Assembly (NCBI GenBank): GCA_963920765.1
Contig: OY987247.1
Location: forward strand, 16,402,471 to 16,466,470
From: Ulota crispa
Lineage: Eukaryota > Streptophyta > Bryopsida > Orthotrichales > Orthotrichaceae
DNA: 64,000 nt
Reading direction: 5' to 3'
Positions 37,279 to 48,373 of the stretch are shown here, in pieces; within the stretch, counting starts at the first letter, position 1, and each line of letters starts with the position of its first letter. Both the position numbers and the translations under genes were made by a program. The notes below the pieces were generated by a model. The model did no database searches, was not told the origin of the DNA, and saw only the letters and a list, made by a program, of their open reading frames with translations.

Positions 37279-37531
37279 GCATAGCGATGATTGAAAGCAC
37301 CTCCTCACCTCCGCGTGCATTGCGGCACCTCCATTGTCCTAGTGGATCCGGCTTGCCTTGTTGAGGGAGGACACCCATCTATGCAAATTAAACAGTAGAT
37401 TTAGTTTAGTGCTCATAGACTTCTACGTGGAGGATATTAGGACATTCTTGGGGTGATCAATATGGCTCTCAGCATGGACTTTGTAACATCATTTAAAGTA
37501 ATGATAAAGAAAACTTGCTGATCTGCTGTGT

Positions 37532-37798
37532 AACACCATATTAATTAAACTGGGAATAACTATACATTTGGGGACTTCAAAGATTAAGGTGATCACCTTA
37601 ATTTGAGCTCCAGCGTTTTTTTGGTAAACGTACCCTCACTTGAGAGGAGGAATTTGGGAGGGAAAAAATCTTAGTGGCTCAGATTGAATCTGATACCTTC
37701 GAAACTGGTTTAAGGTAATTTTTTGGGTTTAAGGTGGAGTACGAAATGGGACACCTATTATTCCTAGTTTAACTAATATGATGTTGTGTACTTCACTA
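37532..37798. mobile_element. ACACCATATT-type MITE nested in the Harbinger element
   Basis: Ends ACACCATATTAATTAAACTG and, complemented from the right, ACATCATATTAGTTAAACTA, enclose 267 bp. It contains the perfect palindrome TTAAGGTGATCACCTTAA at 37,584-37,601. TGTGTA occurs just left of the element and overlaps its right edge, a possible target duplication. The family also occurs at 2947-3198, 42,236-42,971, 44,207-45,412 and 47,102-47,356. Confidence 0.85.
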
Positions 37799-37881
37799 CT
37801 ACTACCAATTTTGCAAATAGTCACAGAGCACAACACAGAAAACAAAATAAAAATAAAAAATTGGTGTAAGTATTATCTCCT

Positions 37882-39263
37882 TCAAAGCTGTGGGAGGTGA
37901 GGCCTTTGCGTTGTGAGATGCATGCCAATGAACTGCCTCTTCTCAATGGCTACTGCCGTACCTGCTGTCGCAGAGATTACTTCTGGACCTTGAGGTTCAT
38001 TGAGTGCATCATCATCAATGTCAACGTCTCCCATACCGTCATCAACTAAACCTTCTCTCCTTAACACGCCAAAGAGGTTTTCAACCTTGTCTTGCAATTG
38101 GTCTAGCAATGTGTTGTGCAATATTGCACAATACAGTATTACATCAGGTAAAAAACCAACTGCCAACTCAGATTTAGTAAGCAACTCACGGAAATTTTAC
38201 TTGAGAATGCCAAAAGCATTCACAACCACACAACGACCTTTTTGGAGTCGTTTGTTGAAGAGGGACTCCGCAAAAGACAATTGCGCATTGCTGCAATGGG
38301 GTACCATCAGCCACAACAATAAGGAGTAACCTAGATCACCAACAAGGTAAGGAGAGAAACCTTCCCATCTTGGCTGGTTACTGAAAAAACCCTGCGTCGT
38401 TGTCAAGTGATAGAAAGAAGACCTCCGTAATACTTTGGAATCGTTAGCGGACCCAGGCATTCCAAAGAACAAGTCTAAGAACCGCTTGTCTATGTCCACA
38501 ACCGCCTGATAGTTGAGACTATAACCACCCGACTTGAAGTAGTAGTAGTCCGCAAAAACAAACTGCGGCTTTGCAATGGCAATGTGAGTTCCGTCAATTG
38601 CACCTACTACAAAAGGCAATCCACACAAGTTAGCAAACCTCTGTTGTGTCAACTGCAACTGATCACCTGTTGGCCACCTAATTTTCTGCTTCAAGGTCAC
38701 ATTAACTGCGTGAACAACGTCTTGTAAGAGAGTACAAACGGTGCTCTTTCCTATCGCGAACATCTCCAAGTACACAAAGAGCGGAAGTCCGTGAGTCAAC
38801 TTGAACAGGGTACATGCAACACAAACAATAACTAGAATGGCAAGACGATATCTTGTATCTTTCCGACGGATTTGAGGAGCCAGCATGTCAATCAATGCGT
38901 AGATGCTGCGTTTTGTCATTCGGAAGGTTTGTATCCATCTAGTGTCGTCATAGTTGCTCATAACAAATCTTGAAAACCAGGCTATGGACCAGGGCTTAAC
39001 CCAAAATCCTAGGTCTTCCCTCATAAATATCAAAGATGTGCAGGACCAAAATCCCTGCAACCCCAAATGCACTGAAGCGAGTGGATCCTCCACTAGATCA
39101 CTAAGCGTCCCCAAAATTCAGCCACACCGGTCAAAGACACCTCCTCCTTGATGTCATGAATTGGAAAGAGAAACTCGCCATGTGCAATCAACGTTTGCAA
39201 TAAAAACCAAACTCCCAGCAGCACAACCAATTTGCAATCCCTACTCATGTCCATGCTATCCAT
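37882..39263 (-). pseudogene. PIF/Harbinger transposase (HARBI1-like DDE), inactivated
   Basis: Minus-strand reading from MDSMDMSRDCKL at 39,263 to a stop at 37,882. It shows the DDE_Tnp_4 layout: a helix-turn-helix part (TFRMTKRSIYALIDMLAP), the first catalytic Asp in VVGAIDGTHIAI, the second in GMPGSANDSKVL, then GRCVVVNAFGILK where the family normally has the catalytic Glu (VVENAFG). Here that position is Val. Two breaks are visible: a one-base frame change near 39,110 after GVAEFW, and an in-frame TAA at 38,197-38,199 just after FGILK, with the homologous frame continuing beyond it as NFRELLTKSELAVGF. The enzyme would bind the element ends and cut at TWA sites; this copy should be catalytically dead. 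Confidence 0.88.
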
Positions 39264-40558
39264 GACTACTGTAACTCTACACTGCCCAAATGCTAATACG
39301 AACGCCACTTAAAATACAGCACAATAGTTTTGTTTCATACACAATCACAGCATCTCCCGTAATGTTTGTAAATCCTTGCATCTTTAAACTATTGTTGAAC
39401 AGTGCACACCGTGTGATTGAAATCAAATAACAGCACAAGAAGGAAAAATGAAAATACTCTCCCCACCCGACCCTTTCTACTAGAATTGCATACTCATAAA
39501 ACCTACGTGCAATTGATGAGCAGAGGAAAGCAAGTACAAAATGAAAAAGAGAAGATAACATACCTTTCTTGAAATTTGCTGGCATGTTTAGCAATCCAAA
39601 ACTTGAACTTGAAGAAGTCCACTCCAGTGGCTACTAATTGCAATTCCACTGCAACTTCAAACCGCCAACAATGAACACGACCAGGGATATGTCACAAGCA
39701 CTGAAGGTGTTGCGATTTTAGTCCGCAACAGCAAAAACCACCCAATCGCAACATGAAAAGCACGGGCAAAATTAGAAACGCTCGCGTCTAGAAGCGCATC
39801 GCGTGAAGAAGCGCAGATGCAGAGGAGATAGAGAAAACAAAGAAGGAGAGATGACCTAGACTTCTTCAACGGACGTTCAATTTTAAGAAAAAGTGAAGGG
39901 AGGTGGGAACCCCTCCACTCCTCTTCATCATTATAAGACTTGGCGCGTCTGACGGGACTAAAATGACCTCCCATAACATTGTATGTGAGAACAGTGATAG
40001 GCCGGAAATTATGCAAGGCTATTAAATCGTGCTTTTATCACTCAGCGAAGGTAAACCTTGAATTCAAGGAAACAATGATCAATTTTAAAAGAGACAAGCG
40101 CTTATAGCTAACACCAAGTGTGAATGGGGCTTAAGGTAGAAGGCTCATATTTTGCTCAGGCTCAAAATCGATCCACCTTCTCAAATGTATCTCATGTGTA
40201 CATGCTGTTTTTCATAGGTTTCAAAAATATACAGGCAGTGTACATTTGAGAAGGTGAATCATTTATAAAGCCCTATGGCCTTTTCACTTCAAAGTTTTAT
40301 AACTAATTCCATAAAGCTCCAAAAAATATGAAACTACTTGGGTTAGATGTCAATTCTTCTTGTCTTTCAAGGAAAATTTACTAAATAATTGTTCAAGAAG
40401 TTTCATCTCTCCAAAATTTAGTTTCAGCCCTTAGATGGTCCATTCATGAGCGTCCTACCTTAGAGAGTGCCGCTTTGACAACAAAAGCCTTGCTTCAAAT
40501 GGGAAGCATTTATTTGTCAAGACTAGGAGTCCTAGGAATCTATCTCCTCTCATGGTTT

Positions 40559-41920
40559 CTACATTTTGTAAGAGATGTAGATGTCCCACTGATAGACATA
40601 GAGAGGAAGGGCAGTGGTGGTAGCCATGGGAGTCAATACGCTGTAGCTAGTGTATCCTTAGAAGAAGCCAGTGCCACCGGGGATGATGCACTCATACAAC
40701 GGAGTGGGTGTATTGATGGTGCCAATGATAGTGAGGTGAGAGGCATTGTATTGGGATGCAGCGTTGAAGATGTGTTGGGTGTTTATTTGTATTCCACCTG
40801 TGGCAATTCCGCTCATGGTGGTCACCATTGCCGTTCCCGTGATGGAGCCCAACAACTTATTGTCTCTTGTGTCGCCTTCCTAAAAGGTGTTGTCTATCAC
40901 AAGGAATGTGCCCCACCCAATCTATGTCATGTTGCCTTGCCCCGTGCCCGCCGCCCCTAGGATTGTTGCATTTTCTCCCCCACGACTCTCATGCACATAG
41001 TATGTCAAGTGCATGACCTTGTCACTTGGCGTTGCAGCTGCAAAGCACGTTACCAAATTTCCATCAGTTGCAAGATTCTTCTCACTAAACTAGGTCATAG
41101 TCCCAAAGTTCAAAAGCCATGGACTATCTAGTACTCATAACTCTAAAAATCAACACCATTGAGCTCATAAAGCTTGACTATCTAGGATGAGACAGGCATA
41201 GACTGATTAAAGTAACTAAATTAATACTAGGTCAAACTCACTAAAGCCGCTACTATAACAATTTCAAATGAGGCTCAATTTTGCAACAGTAACTTCAAAA
41301 AACATTGACTGTAACAAAAACTCTGTATACTAAATCATTTAGTACATCAAAACCTGACAAGAAATCAAACCGCATGTACCTGATTGATCAACTATACAAA
41401 AAACTAACTTCATAGATCAATATATACCTAGAGCATCATGCTAAAATTTATCAAGTTTTCATAATTCAATAGCCATGAACCCATCTCAAACACAACAAAC
41501 TCTTTTCAATTTTCTTATATGGATTTGCATACAAATTTCCTATATAGAGAAAATATGTTGTAACAAGGAAATGTGATATAGGGAAAAATCCTAGAAGAAA
41601 TAGACAAAATTGTTTAACAATTCCTTTAAAGTGAACAACAACACACAAAAAAAACCACAAATTTGTGAATATTCACAAGGAAAATGTGAAGAATTCCTGA
41701 AACTGACATAGAGAAATTAACAAAAGTTTGCTATGAAAGTAAGCATAAAAGTTTGCTGTGAAAGTAAGCACAAAAGTTTAATACAATTCCAAGACCTAAT
41801 GCATGGAATGATATAAATTAGCAGTTTTAGGGAAAGTCTTGGTACCACTGTACCAATGACTCCTCCGTGCAAGCCACACAAGAGAATGCACGCAATGTAA
41901 AACTCCAGAACTGATGCCAT
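40559..41920 (-). pseudogene. Dirigent-family protein pseudogene
   Basis: Dirigent proteins are small secreted beta-barrels that steer the coupling of phenoxy radicals in lignan and related synthesis. The first exon (ATG at 41,920) encodes a signal peptide, MASVLEFYIACILLCGLHGG. After an intron of ~750-800 bp the second exon starts at 41,037 (acceptor TTTGCAG) and runs to a stop at 40,559. Family motifs in order: HLTYYVHESRGGENATI, GTFLVIDNTF, EGDTRDNKLLGSITGTA, YNASHLTIIGT and IIPGGTGFF-GYTSYSVLT. Three in-frame stops break it (40,922-40,924, 40,880-40,882, 40,658-40,660); otherwise the frame is continuous. Total length would be about the family's usual ~185 aa. The intron holds a 29-bp tandem duplication near 41,730-41,785. 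The opposite strand has a 161-codon open frame that is only its shadow. Confidence 0.85.
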
Positions 41921-42235
41921 GGTTGCAAGTAGCTTGCAGTCAGTGTACTAAATAGATTCAAAACTGAGTAGATTTAAAGCTGAGTAGATTCAAAGCTGGA
42001 CGAGAGGCAAATATAACTCAGAGATGAGAGTTTGGAGAAGTAGAGAGTAAGAGAGAGATATAAATACGAGTTTCAGATTCACCAATTGCGCCCTGAAGTG
42101 TGCCTACTTTCAAAGACTTCTGTGGTTCAGACAAAACAAAAAGTCTCGGTGAACTGCAGCTTTGAAAACTGATACAGCATTCTGCAGGTGTTTTCTGCAA
42201 AGTTGTACAGGTTGTTGAGAAGAATGGAAGCTCAT
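41921..42235. other. Upstream flank of dirigent pseudogene
   Basis: Contains about three copies of a ~19-bp unit of the form GAGTAGATTCAAAGCT (41,945-41,999). No gene seen. Confidence 0.5.
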
Positions 42236-42421
42236 GATGCCATATTCATTAAATTGAGAAAACCAGATTCCCAAGTTGTATTTCACCTAAAACTCATTGT
42301 TTTTCTTTAAATCATTTAAACGCCAGATTTGAAGGTATCAAATTTGATATGAGCCACTAAGATTTTGTCCCTCGCAAATTTCTCCTCTCAGGTAAGGGCA
42401 CGTGTACAACAAAAAAGAAAT

Positions 42422-42459
<38 letters not shown>

Positions 42460-42971
42460 TAATAGAAAATCAAGTCTACTTTCCAACTTAATTTGAATTA
42501 TGTCAATCCAAGTTAAACTCCTCCAAGGAGAATTTTTTGAAAACAAACACTTCAATATTTGCTAGTGTTGTAAAATTTACTATTTCGGGAAACTAATGAT
42601 GTTCCCTCCTTTCAAAAGATAGCATTTTTGAAGTTTATGATAGAATGTCTCTTTTTAACCAATCAAACCAAAATTTGAAATCTATGAGTAAAATTTGTAA
42701 TCTTGGTGAATGTTAAATGGTAAATGCTTCTAAATTCATTAAACAAAAGTACAAAGCTTTTTTTGGATATTTGACCACATGGATAATTGCTAAACATCAT
42801 GATTCATATTCTCTCTTTTGAAACAAACTTCATTAAAATTACAAGAGTATTTTTTTTTGAATGCATTTATGTTTTGCCCTTACCCCGCGGGCGTTTACGA
42901 GTTAAGGTGATCACCTTAAACCTAGTTTATTCCCAGATTGGCGTTTCTTCCCAAATTAACAAATATGACGT
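42236..42971. mobile_element. ACACCATATT-type element, copy M, internally enlarged
   Basis: The left end GCCATATTCATTAAATTGAG and right end CCCAAATTAACAAATATGAC resemble the family ends. The shared interior (GAAGGTATCAAATTTGATAT, GAGCCACTAAGATTTTG) and the palindrome TTAAGGTGATCACCTTAA (42,902-42,919) are present. About 450 bp between ~42,415 and ~42,870, beginning with a 30+ base T-run, has no partner in other copies and is probably an insertion. Confidence 0.6.
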
Positions 42972-43152
42972 TTCATGGTGTAATGAAGAGCGTACAAAAA
43001 TAATAGAAAATAAACAAAAGAGCACAAGCTGCAAGCCTGCAATTGTCAAGAGATGTTTCTAGATGTTTCCATTTTTTGAATACTACAACCTTGGATGTGG
43101 AGAACCATGGGAAAAAACACATTTTGATTGAACAAAGGTTTTGGGTTTCTTG

Positions 43153-44038
43153 TACAATGGGGGGACAAAAAGATTGAGAACTCCCAATATGCCATTCAAA
43201 GAATTTTGCATAATTACCTAGAATATAATTGATATTTTGTTGTTTTGCATTATTGGTGTTTAATTCTTATGCAATCCCAATCAAGCATACCAAATTTCAA
43301 TTCCTAAACATCCAAACCCTATTTTTGGTGAATCAGTTTACATAAAATTCATGGTTTTACATGATAATTGATCAAAAATAATTGGTGATGCATTTTTTTA
43401 GATTTGATTGCATGGGTATGTAAGAAACATCCAAATGCACATCTTTCCTTCATACAAGTATTTCCAAAAAGCTTTGGAAATCCTTCTATAGAGATTTTAA
43501 TGTAAATATGATAGCTAGTGACCAAATTTAGTAAAATAGATATATGTTTTTAGAAATTAAATTTTGGCAAAATAAACATATTATCATGCTCAAAGTCACA
43601 AACTCAATCATACCAAACAAGTCAAACAAAAAATCTAATCACCATACAATGATATCTATTTCACTAAATTTGGTCATTTTCACCTCAACATTAAAATCTC
43701 CATAGAGGACATTCTAAAGCTTTTTGGAAATACTTGTATGAAGGAAAGATGTGCATTTGGATGTTTCTTACATACCCATGCAATCAAATCTAAAAAAATG
43801 CATCACCAATTATTTTTGATCAATTATCATGTAAAACCATGAATTTTATGTAAACTGATTCACCAAAAATAGGGTTTGGATGTTTAGGAATTGAAATTTG
43901 GTATGCTTGATTGGGGTTGCATAAGAATTAAACACCAATGATGCAAGACAACAAAATATCAATTATATTCTAGGTAATTATGCAAAATTCTTTGAATGGC
44001 ATATTGGGAGTTCTCAATCTTTTTGTCCCCCCATTGTA
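43153..44038. repeat. Near-perfect 886-bp foldback, arms ~390 bp
   Basis: The left arm (43,153-43,544) starts TACAATGGGGGGACAAAAAG and the right arm (43,652-44,038) ends with its exact complement CTTTTTGTCCCCCCATTGTA. The two arms differ at only a scattering of positions across ~390 bp and enclose a ~107-bp loop. Bases TA at both outer edges would fit a mariner-type target site. The high arm identity suggests a recent origin or gene conversion between arms. No open frame. Confidence 0.9.
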
Positions 44039-44206
44039 TAGTACACTGAATGTTGCGAATATTGCATTCAGGTTGCCTCACACTAATTTTGCAACGTTTA
44101 TACTACATGAATACTTGCTGATATTACTATAATTTTTATCGGACGTCATATTTGTTAATTTGAGAAAGAACGTACAAAGTGGGATTTTGGGCTTTTTTTC
44201 CAAAGA

Positions 44207-45412
44207 ACACCATATTCATTGATTAGGAATCTTTTAACTATTTTCCAATGAAATGAGATATATAACATCCATATCATCCATAACTACGCTCTTTTTGGAC
44301 AAAAAGATCATTAACTTTTGAAATTTTGGACAAAAAGTTCATTAACCCCTAAAGGACTGAGCCTTTTCTTCAAGTTAAAGTCATTGATAACTGCCACTTT
44401 TGGGAGAATGAGTAGAAAAGTAGGAAAACTTGATTTTTTTAATCCAATCGTAGGATCTTGCTCTAGACTGCTAGAGGAACTTGTGGGAAAAAATAAAGTC
44501 AATTTAGATGGAGAGGAGTGAAATATTTACATTTAAAGTGCAAAAAAAAAGTTTTTTTCCCTGCTGCCCAAAAATTTCAGAAGTCTTTGACCACTCTTAT
44601 ATCAAAAAAATTACTCTACGCAAAGTTGAGGTTTATTTTTCCCATGTAGAAGATCAAGTTAGTTATATGTGGGAGAATTTTCAAATCAATTGGAACTATA
44701 CAACACATGGGAAAAAAATAGTAAGTATAAAGAAGTAGAGAATGAGTCAAAATACTAAATTGTTAAGAATTTAATTACTGAAATGAAAATGCAAATCTCA
44801 ATGGTTGTAATGTTGCAATAAACAATTTACTTCTTTTGGTTTAGTTTTTTTTTCCAAAAGAATGAAAATTGAGTAAAATAAAGGACTTCAAAGTTTATTT
44901 AGAGTAGAGAATCCCTAACTACCCGCAAACAAAAACTCCTCATAACTTTCATCTCATTGATTGAAATTGAATGATTCAAAGCTACTCACGTATAAAAAAA
45001 TCTAAAGAATCAATTTCAAAAAACAAAATTCAAAAAATGTAAATTTTAAAGAAATTTTTGGGCTGCCTAGACAGGCATTCTTCCCCAAATTTTCATGAAA
45101 TCATGCATAATTTCTTTGTCAAATGTTGAAATGAAGAAAAAATTAGATGCCCACATAGATCTTTGGATTCCCCACCTACAATAAAAGTTTCAAAAAATTG
45201 CACAAAACAGTTTAACCATAGGTACATGCCCAAAATCCATTTGTCCCCTGAACAGACAAACAGTCCTTTAGAGGTTAACTTTTGAAATTTTGGACAGAGT
45301 TCATTAGCTAGGTTTGAGGTGACCTCCTCAATTCAAATTGAGGTGTATATTTTGAATTAAGGTGGAGTACAAAATGGTACCTCCATTTTTCCCAATTTAC
45401 CTAATATGGTGT
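44207..45412. mobile_element. ACACCATATT-type element, copy L, interrupted by copy F
   Basis: The left end ACACCATATTCATTGATTAG (44,207) and right end CAATTTACCTAATATGGTGT (to 45,412) face each other. The right subterminal part GGTGGAGTACAAAATGGTAC matches the copies at 2947-3198 and 37,532-37,798. The TTAA-flanked element F sits inside it. Pairing of these two ends as one element is likely but not certain. Confidence 0.6.
44346..45274. mobile_element. TTAA-flanked MITE, copy F (929 bp)
   Basis: TTAA at 44,342-44,345 and 45,275-45,278; ends CCCCTAAAGGACTG and CAGTCCTTTAGAGG. The interior matches copies D (3971-4887) and E (47,454-48,369) in reverse orientation. The flanks belong to a local ~31-bp repeat (TTTTGAAATTTTGGACA-type), whose intact left unit reads TCATTAACTTTTGAAA. 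Around F the same string is split as TCATTAA-element-TTAACTTTTGAAA, so TTAA was duplicated on insertion. Confidence 0.9.
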
Positions 45413-45518
45413 TGTCCATAATGATTGCAAATAAACAAAATTCAAAGGTTCTAGCAACAATAACAAAGCTACAGAAAAATAAATTGGTTGCATCCAAGTT
45501 GTCAATAATGTGAAATCC

Positions 45519-46277
45519 TACACTAAATAGTACATTTAGGTTGCCTTAACAATTAGGTTGCATTGCCATGGAAAGATACCTCATGACTCATTGCTTGGCC
45601 TTTTGGAGGCACATGTACTTTTTAGGTATCAGGACTTCAAATGGTTTACCACATGGACACCACTAATGTTGTTATAGTCAAGGCCTTTGAAAGTTGCTTG
45701 TTGCAATAATTACTGTAGCAGCAATGAATTTTTTAATAGTGTAAAATGTTGAGAAATTAATGTGGGGCAACCTAAACGCACTATTGTAGGTTGAAAGCAG
45801 ATTTGGCATAAAATAATTACTCAAAATTTAGCTCAAATATTTTGTGAATTATTCTCCAAAAATGCCCAATGTCAATAAAACAAAAAAATCGAATTGCCTA
45901 ATAATGTAGAAGCCATTAAGCCTAGCTAATTCTAAAAAGTCAAGGCTAATTCTAGGAGGGCTCAATCTATTGCAAACTTTGTACCAAGGCCTAATTTTGG
46001 AAAGTCAAAGATACTTTGAAGAATACTTGATTCTTTGCCATATAGTAAATAATTTTTTTGAAAGTGCCTAATCCTCAACTAATTACTAAATTTGATGCCA
46101 AATCAAAATTTTCTCAAAAAATAATTAATTCAGCACTTGATTGTCAAATCTGCTCTCAATCTACAATATTTAATGTATAGTAGTTTGTAGAGAGTTGCAT
46201 ACATCTCCAAGTGACCAAGCAATAAGTCGTGAGGTAACTTTACAGAGTAAGGCAACCTAAATGCAATATTTAGTGTA
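45519..46277. mobile_element. TIR element, TACACTAAATA-type (759 bp)
   Basis: The left end carries CATTTAGGTTGCCTTA and ATACCTCATGACTCATTGCT; the right end carries their complements (complement reading CATTTAGGTTGCCTTACTCT and TTACCTCACGACTTATTGCT). Arms are ~80 bp. Related end sequence occurs just after the large foldback (44,041-44,080). No coding capacity. Confidence 0.7.
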
Positions 46278-47101
46278 CTATATACTAGTTGTACCTGAGC
46301 CTCCGGCGTAACGTCAGGTACTCAGGTATGATTCAGCTGGCTTGACTTGGCTAACCCCCTGGCCCCTGCAGTTACGTGTGGATGCCGACGTTTCTAGAAG
46401 AATGCCGATAAAGGTGGGCTTTATGAGCTTTTCATTCGCTTGAAGATTCGAACAAAAGTTTACTGGGAAGAAATAGATCTCCTCATCTCCGTTGGGGATG
46501 GTTGAACATCAATTTACATAAAATGGCTGTTTTGGCTCGGTGTTGTGGTGAGATTTGTTGCTTTCGGAAACACGGGGTCGTTTTGTAATAACAAGTCATT
46601 CGTTACTTTGGGGAAAAGTCAAATTTGGGATACTGAATTTTACATTAGTGAAAACATTTTGGTGATTTAAAGTGAGTTATTTGAGAATTCATTCAAGATA
46701 TTTCATCATTGATGTAAGGTCTTAAAGAAATCATCATAAAATTCACTCTAAATCATTAAAAAGTTCTTAAAAACACAAAATCCAAAAGTTTCACAATTAC
46801 TTTTTTTTTTCCCAAATTATCAAATATCATATTTAATTAGTTAATTAAATATAAGATTCTCGAGCTAAAATCACAAAACGCTTCAACTTCTATATGTATA
46901 TAGTCTATTCAACCTCTATACAAGTATGTATACATGAAATTCTAAGCACCCCCCTTTTCCCTTGGTACATTCATGATTTACCTCTACTTTTACTTTAAAT
47001 ACACGGATTTTTTCTTTTGTATATTCTTAACCGTTTACTTAGTCGTGTTAATAAAGTTTCAATCATGTTTTTAGCATGTTCATTGTGTAACAACACAGTA
47101 A
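46278..47101. other. Intergenic stretch, no gene seen
   Basis: 46,290-46,620 is richer in G+C than its surroundings and may be a remnant of something, but no motif was recognised. The remainder is AT-rich. Confidence 0.4.
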
Positions 47102-47356
47102 ACACCATATTTGTTAAGTTGGGATAAACGGAGGTACCGTTTTGTACTCCACCTTCAATCCAAAAAGTTACCGTAAACCAGATTCGAAGGTATCAAAATC
47201 AGTTTGAGCCACTAAGATTTTTTCCCTTGCAAATTCCTCTTCTCAAGTGAGGGCACGTATACCAAAAAAACCTTGCGAGATTAGTTTTAGGTGATCACCT
47301 AAAACTTTTAGAAGTTTCAAAATGTATTATTTCTCCCAATTTAACAAATATGGTGT
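47102..47356. mobile_element. ACACCATATT-type MITE, copy at 47.1 kb (255 bp)
   Basis: Ends ACACCATATTTGTTAAGTTG and CAATTTAACAAATATGGTGT. It lies in the opposite orientation to the copy in the Harbinger element. It contains a perfect palindrome centred on GGTGATCACC (24 bases, 47,283-47,306; core TTTTAGGTGATCACCTAAAA). No coding sequence. Confidence 0.88.
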
Positions 47357-47453
47357 TAGTAACAATTTAGGCCTAGACCAGTGAAGATTATGTCACTACT
47401 CAATTTCAGCTCATAGCTACAGCCAATTTAACAAAACAAAACATTACAGTTAA

Positions 47454-48369
47454 CCCCTAAAGGACCAGACCGCCTTTTTTAGAAACATAGCAATTTTGGG
47501 CAAGTCCTTGTGGTTGGAGCTTATCATATTTTAGGTTGAAATTTTACTCGTAGAATGTGGGGACAAGGTTTATCTTTCATATGCACAACATTTCATGACA
47601 TTTGGAGTTATAACTAAAAAGTTACAACCTAATATGTTGTTTTTTACGTTTGTCGGGCAGCCTGGGCAAATTTTTAAAAATCACCTTTTTCAAAAACAAA
47701 ATTTTAAAATTGGTTTAGGAGATTTATGTGAATGTAGGAAGCTTTGAATTGTTCCATTTTGATCAAGAAGATGAAAGTTATGGGGATTTTTAGTTTGCGG
47801 GCAATTATGGATTCTCTTCTCTAAAATAAACTTTGAAGTCCTTTATTTTACTCAATTTTCATTATTTTGAAAAAAAAAACTAAACCAAAGGATGTAGATT
47901 GTTTATTACAACATTACAACCGTTGGGATTGGCAATTTTCATTTCCATAATTAAATTCTTAACAACTTTGTGTTTTGATCATTCTCTACTTCTTTTTACT
48001 TACTAATTTTTTTCCATATGTTATACAATTCCAAATGATTTGAAACTTCTTTGACATGTGCTTTACTTAGGTGGAATAAGGAATTTAGTGAAGCACCACC
48101 CACATGGCCTTTTTTCTTTAGGAATTTCACCTTCATAAGGGTAGCTGCCTGATTTCACAAGATGTTTTTGAATATTCAAATTATTCCAACTTCCAATTCA
48201 TGCGACACAAAACTCTGAATTTTTTTTCCACATCTTCTAAAACTATTCTTCTACTAGACCCTACGGTCACATATGCATAAAAATGTTATTGTTTTCAAAT
48301 TTGGTTGATGCTCTAAAAATGACAATTTTGGAGATTTTTTGGTGAAAACTTTGCTTGGACCTTTACGGG
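47454..48369. mobile_element. TTAA-flanked MITE, copy E (916 bp)
   Basis: TTAA at 47,450-47,453 and 48,370-48,373; ends CCCCTAAAGGACC and GGACCTTTACGGG. Collinear with copy D (3971-4887) over the full length with moderate divergence. No open frame. piggyBac-like by its ends. Confidence 0.88.
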
Positions 48370-48373
48370 TTAA

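Larger units (their letters stand above)
34265..40131. mobile_element. Whole-length PIF/Harbinger DNA transposon (5.87 kb)
   Basis: Terminal inverted repeats of 24 bp: the left begins AGCCTCGTTCACACTTGG and the right complement begins AGCCCCATTCACACTTGG, with three differences in 24. TAA flanks both ends (34,262-34,264 and 40,132-40,134), the 3-bp TWA-type target duplication typical of PIF/Harbinger. It carries the two expected genes in opposite orientation: a Myb/SANT-like protein gene (+) and a DDE transposase gene (-). Both are decayed, so this copy is presumably immobile unless helped in trans. A smaller MITE (37,532-37,798) is nested between them. Confidence 0.93.

Noticed and set aside
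40475-40960. 161-codon plus-strand open frame
   Set aside because: It is antisense to the dirigent pseudogene, whose minus-strand frame carries recognisable family motifs.
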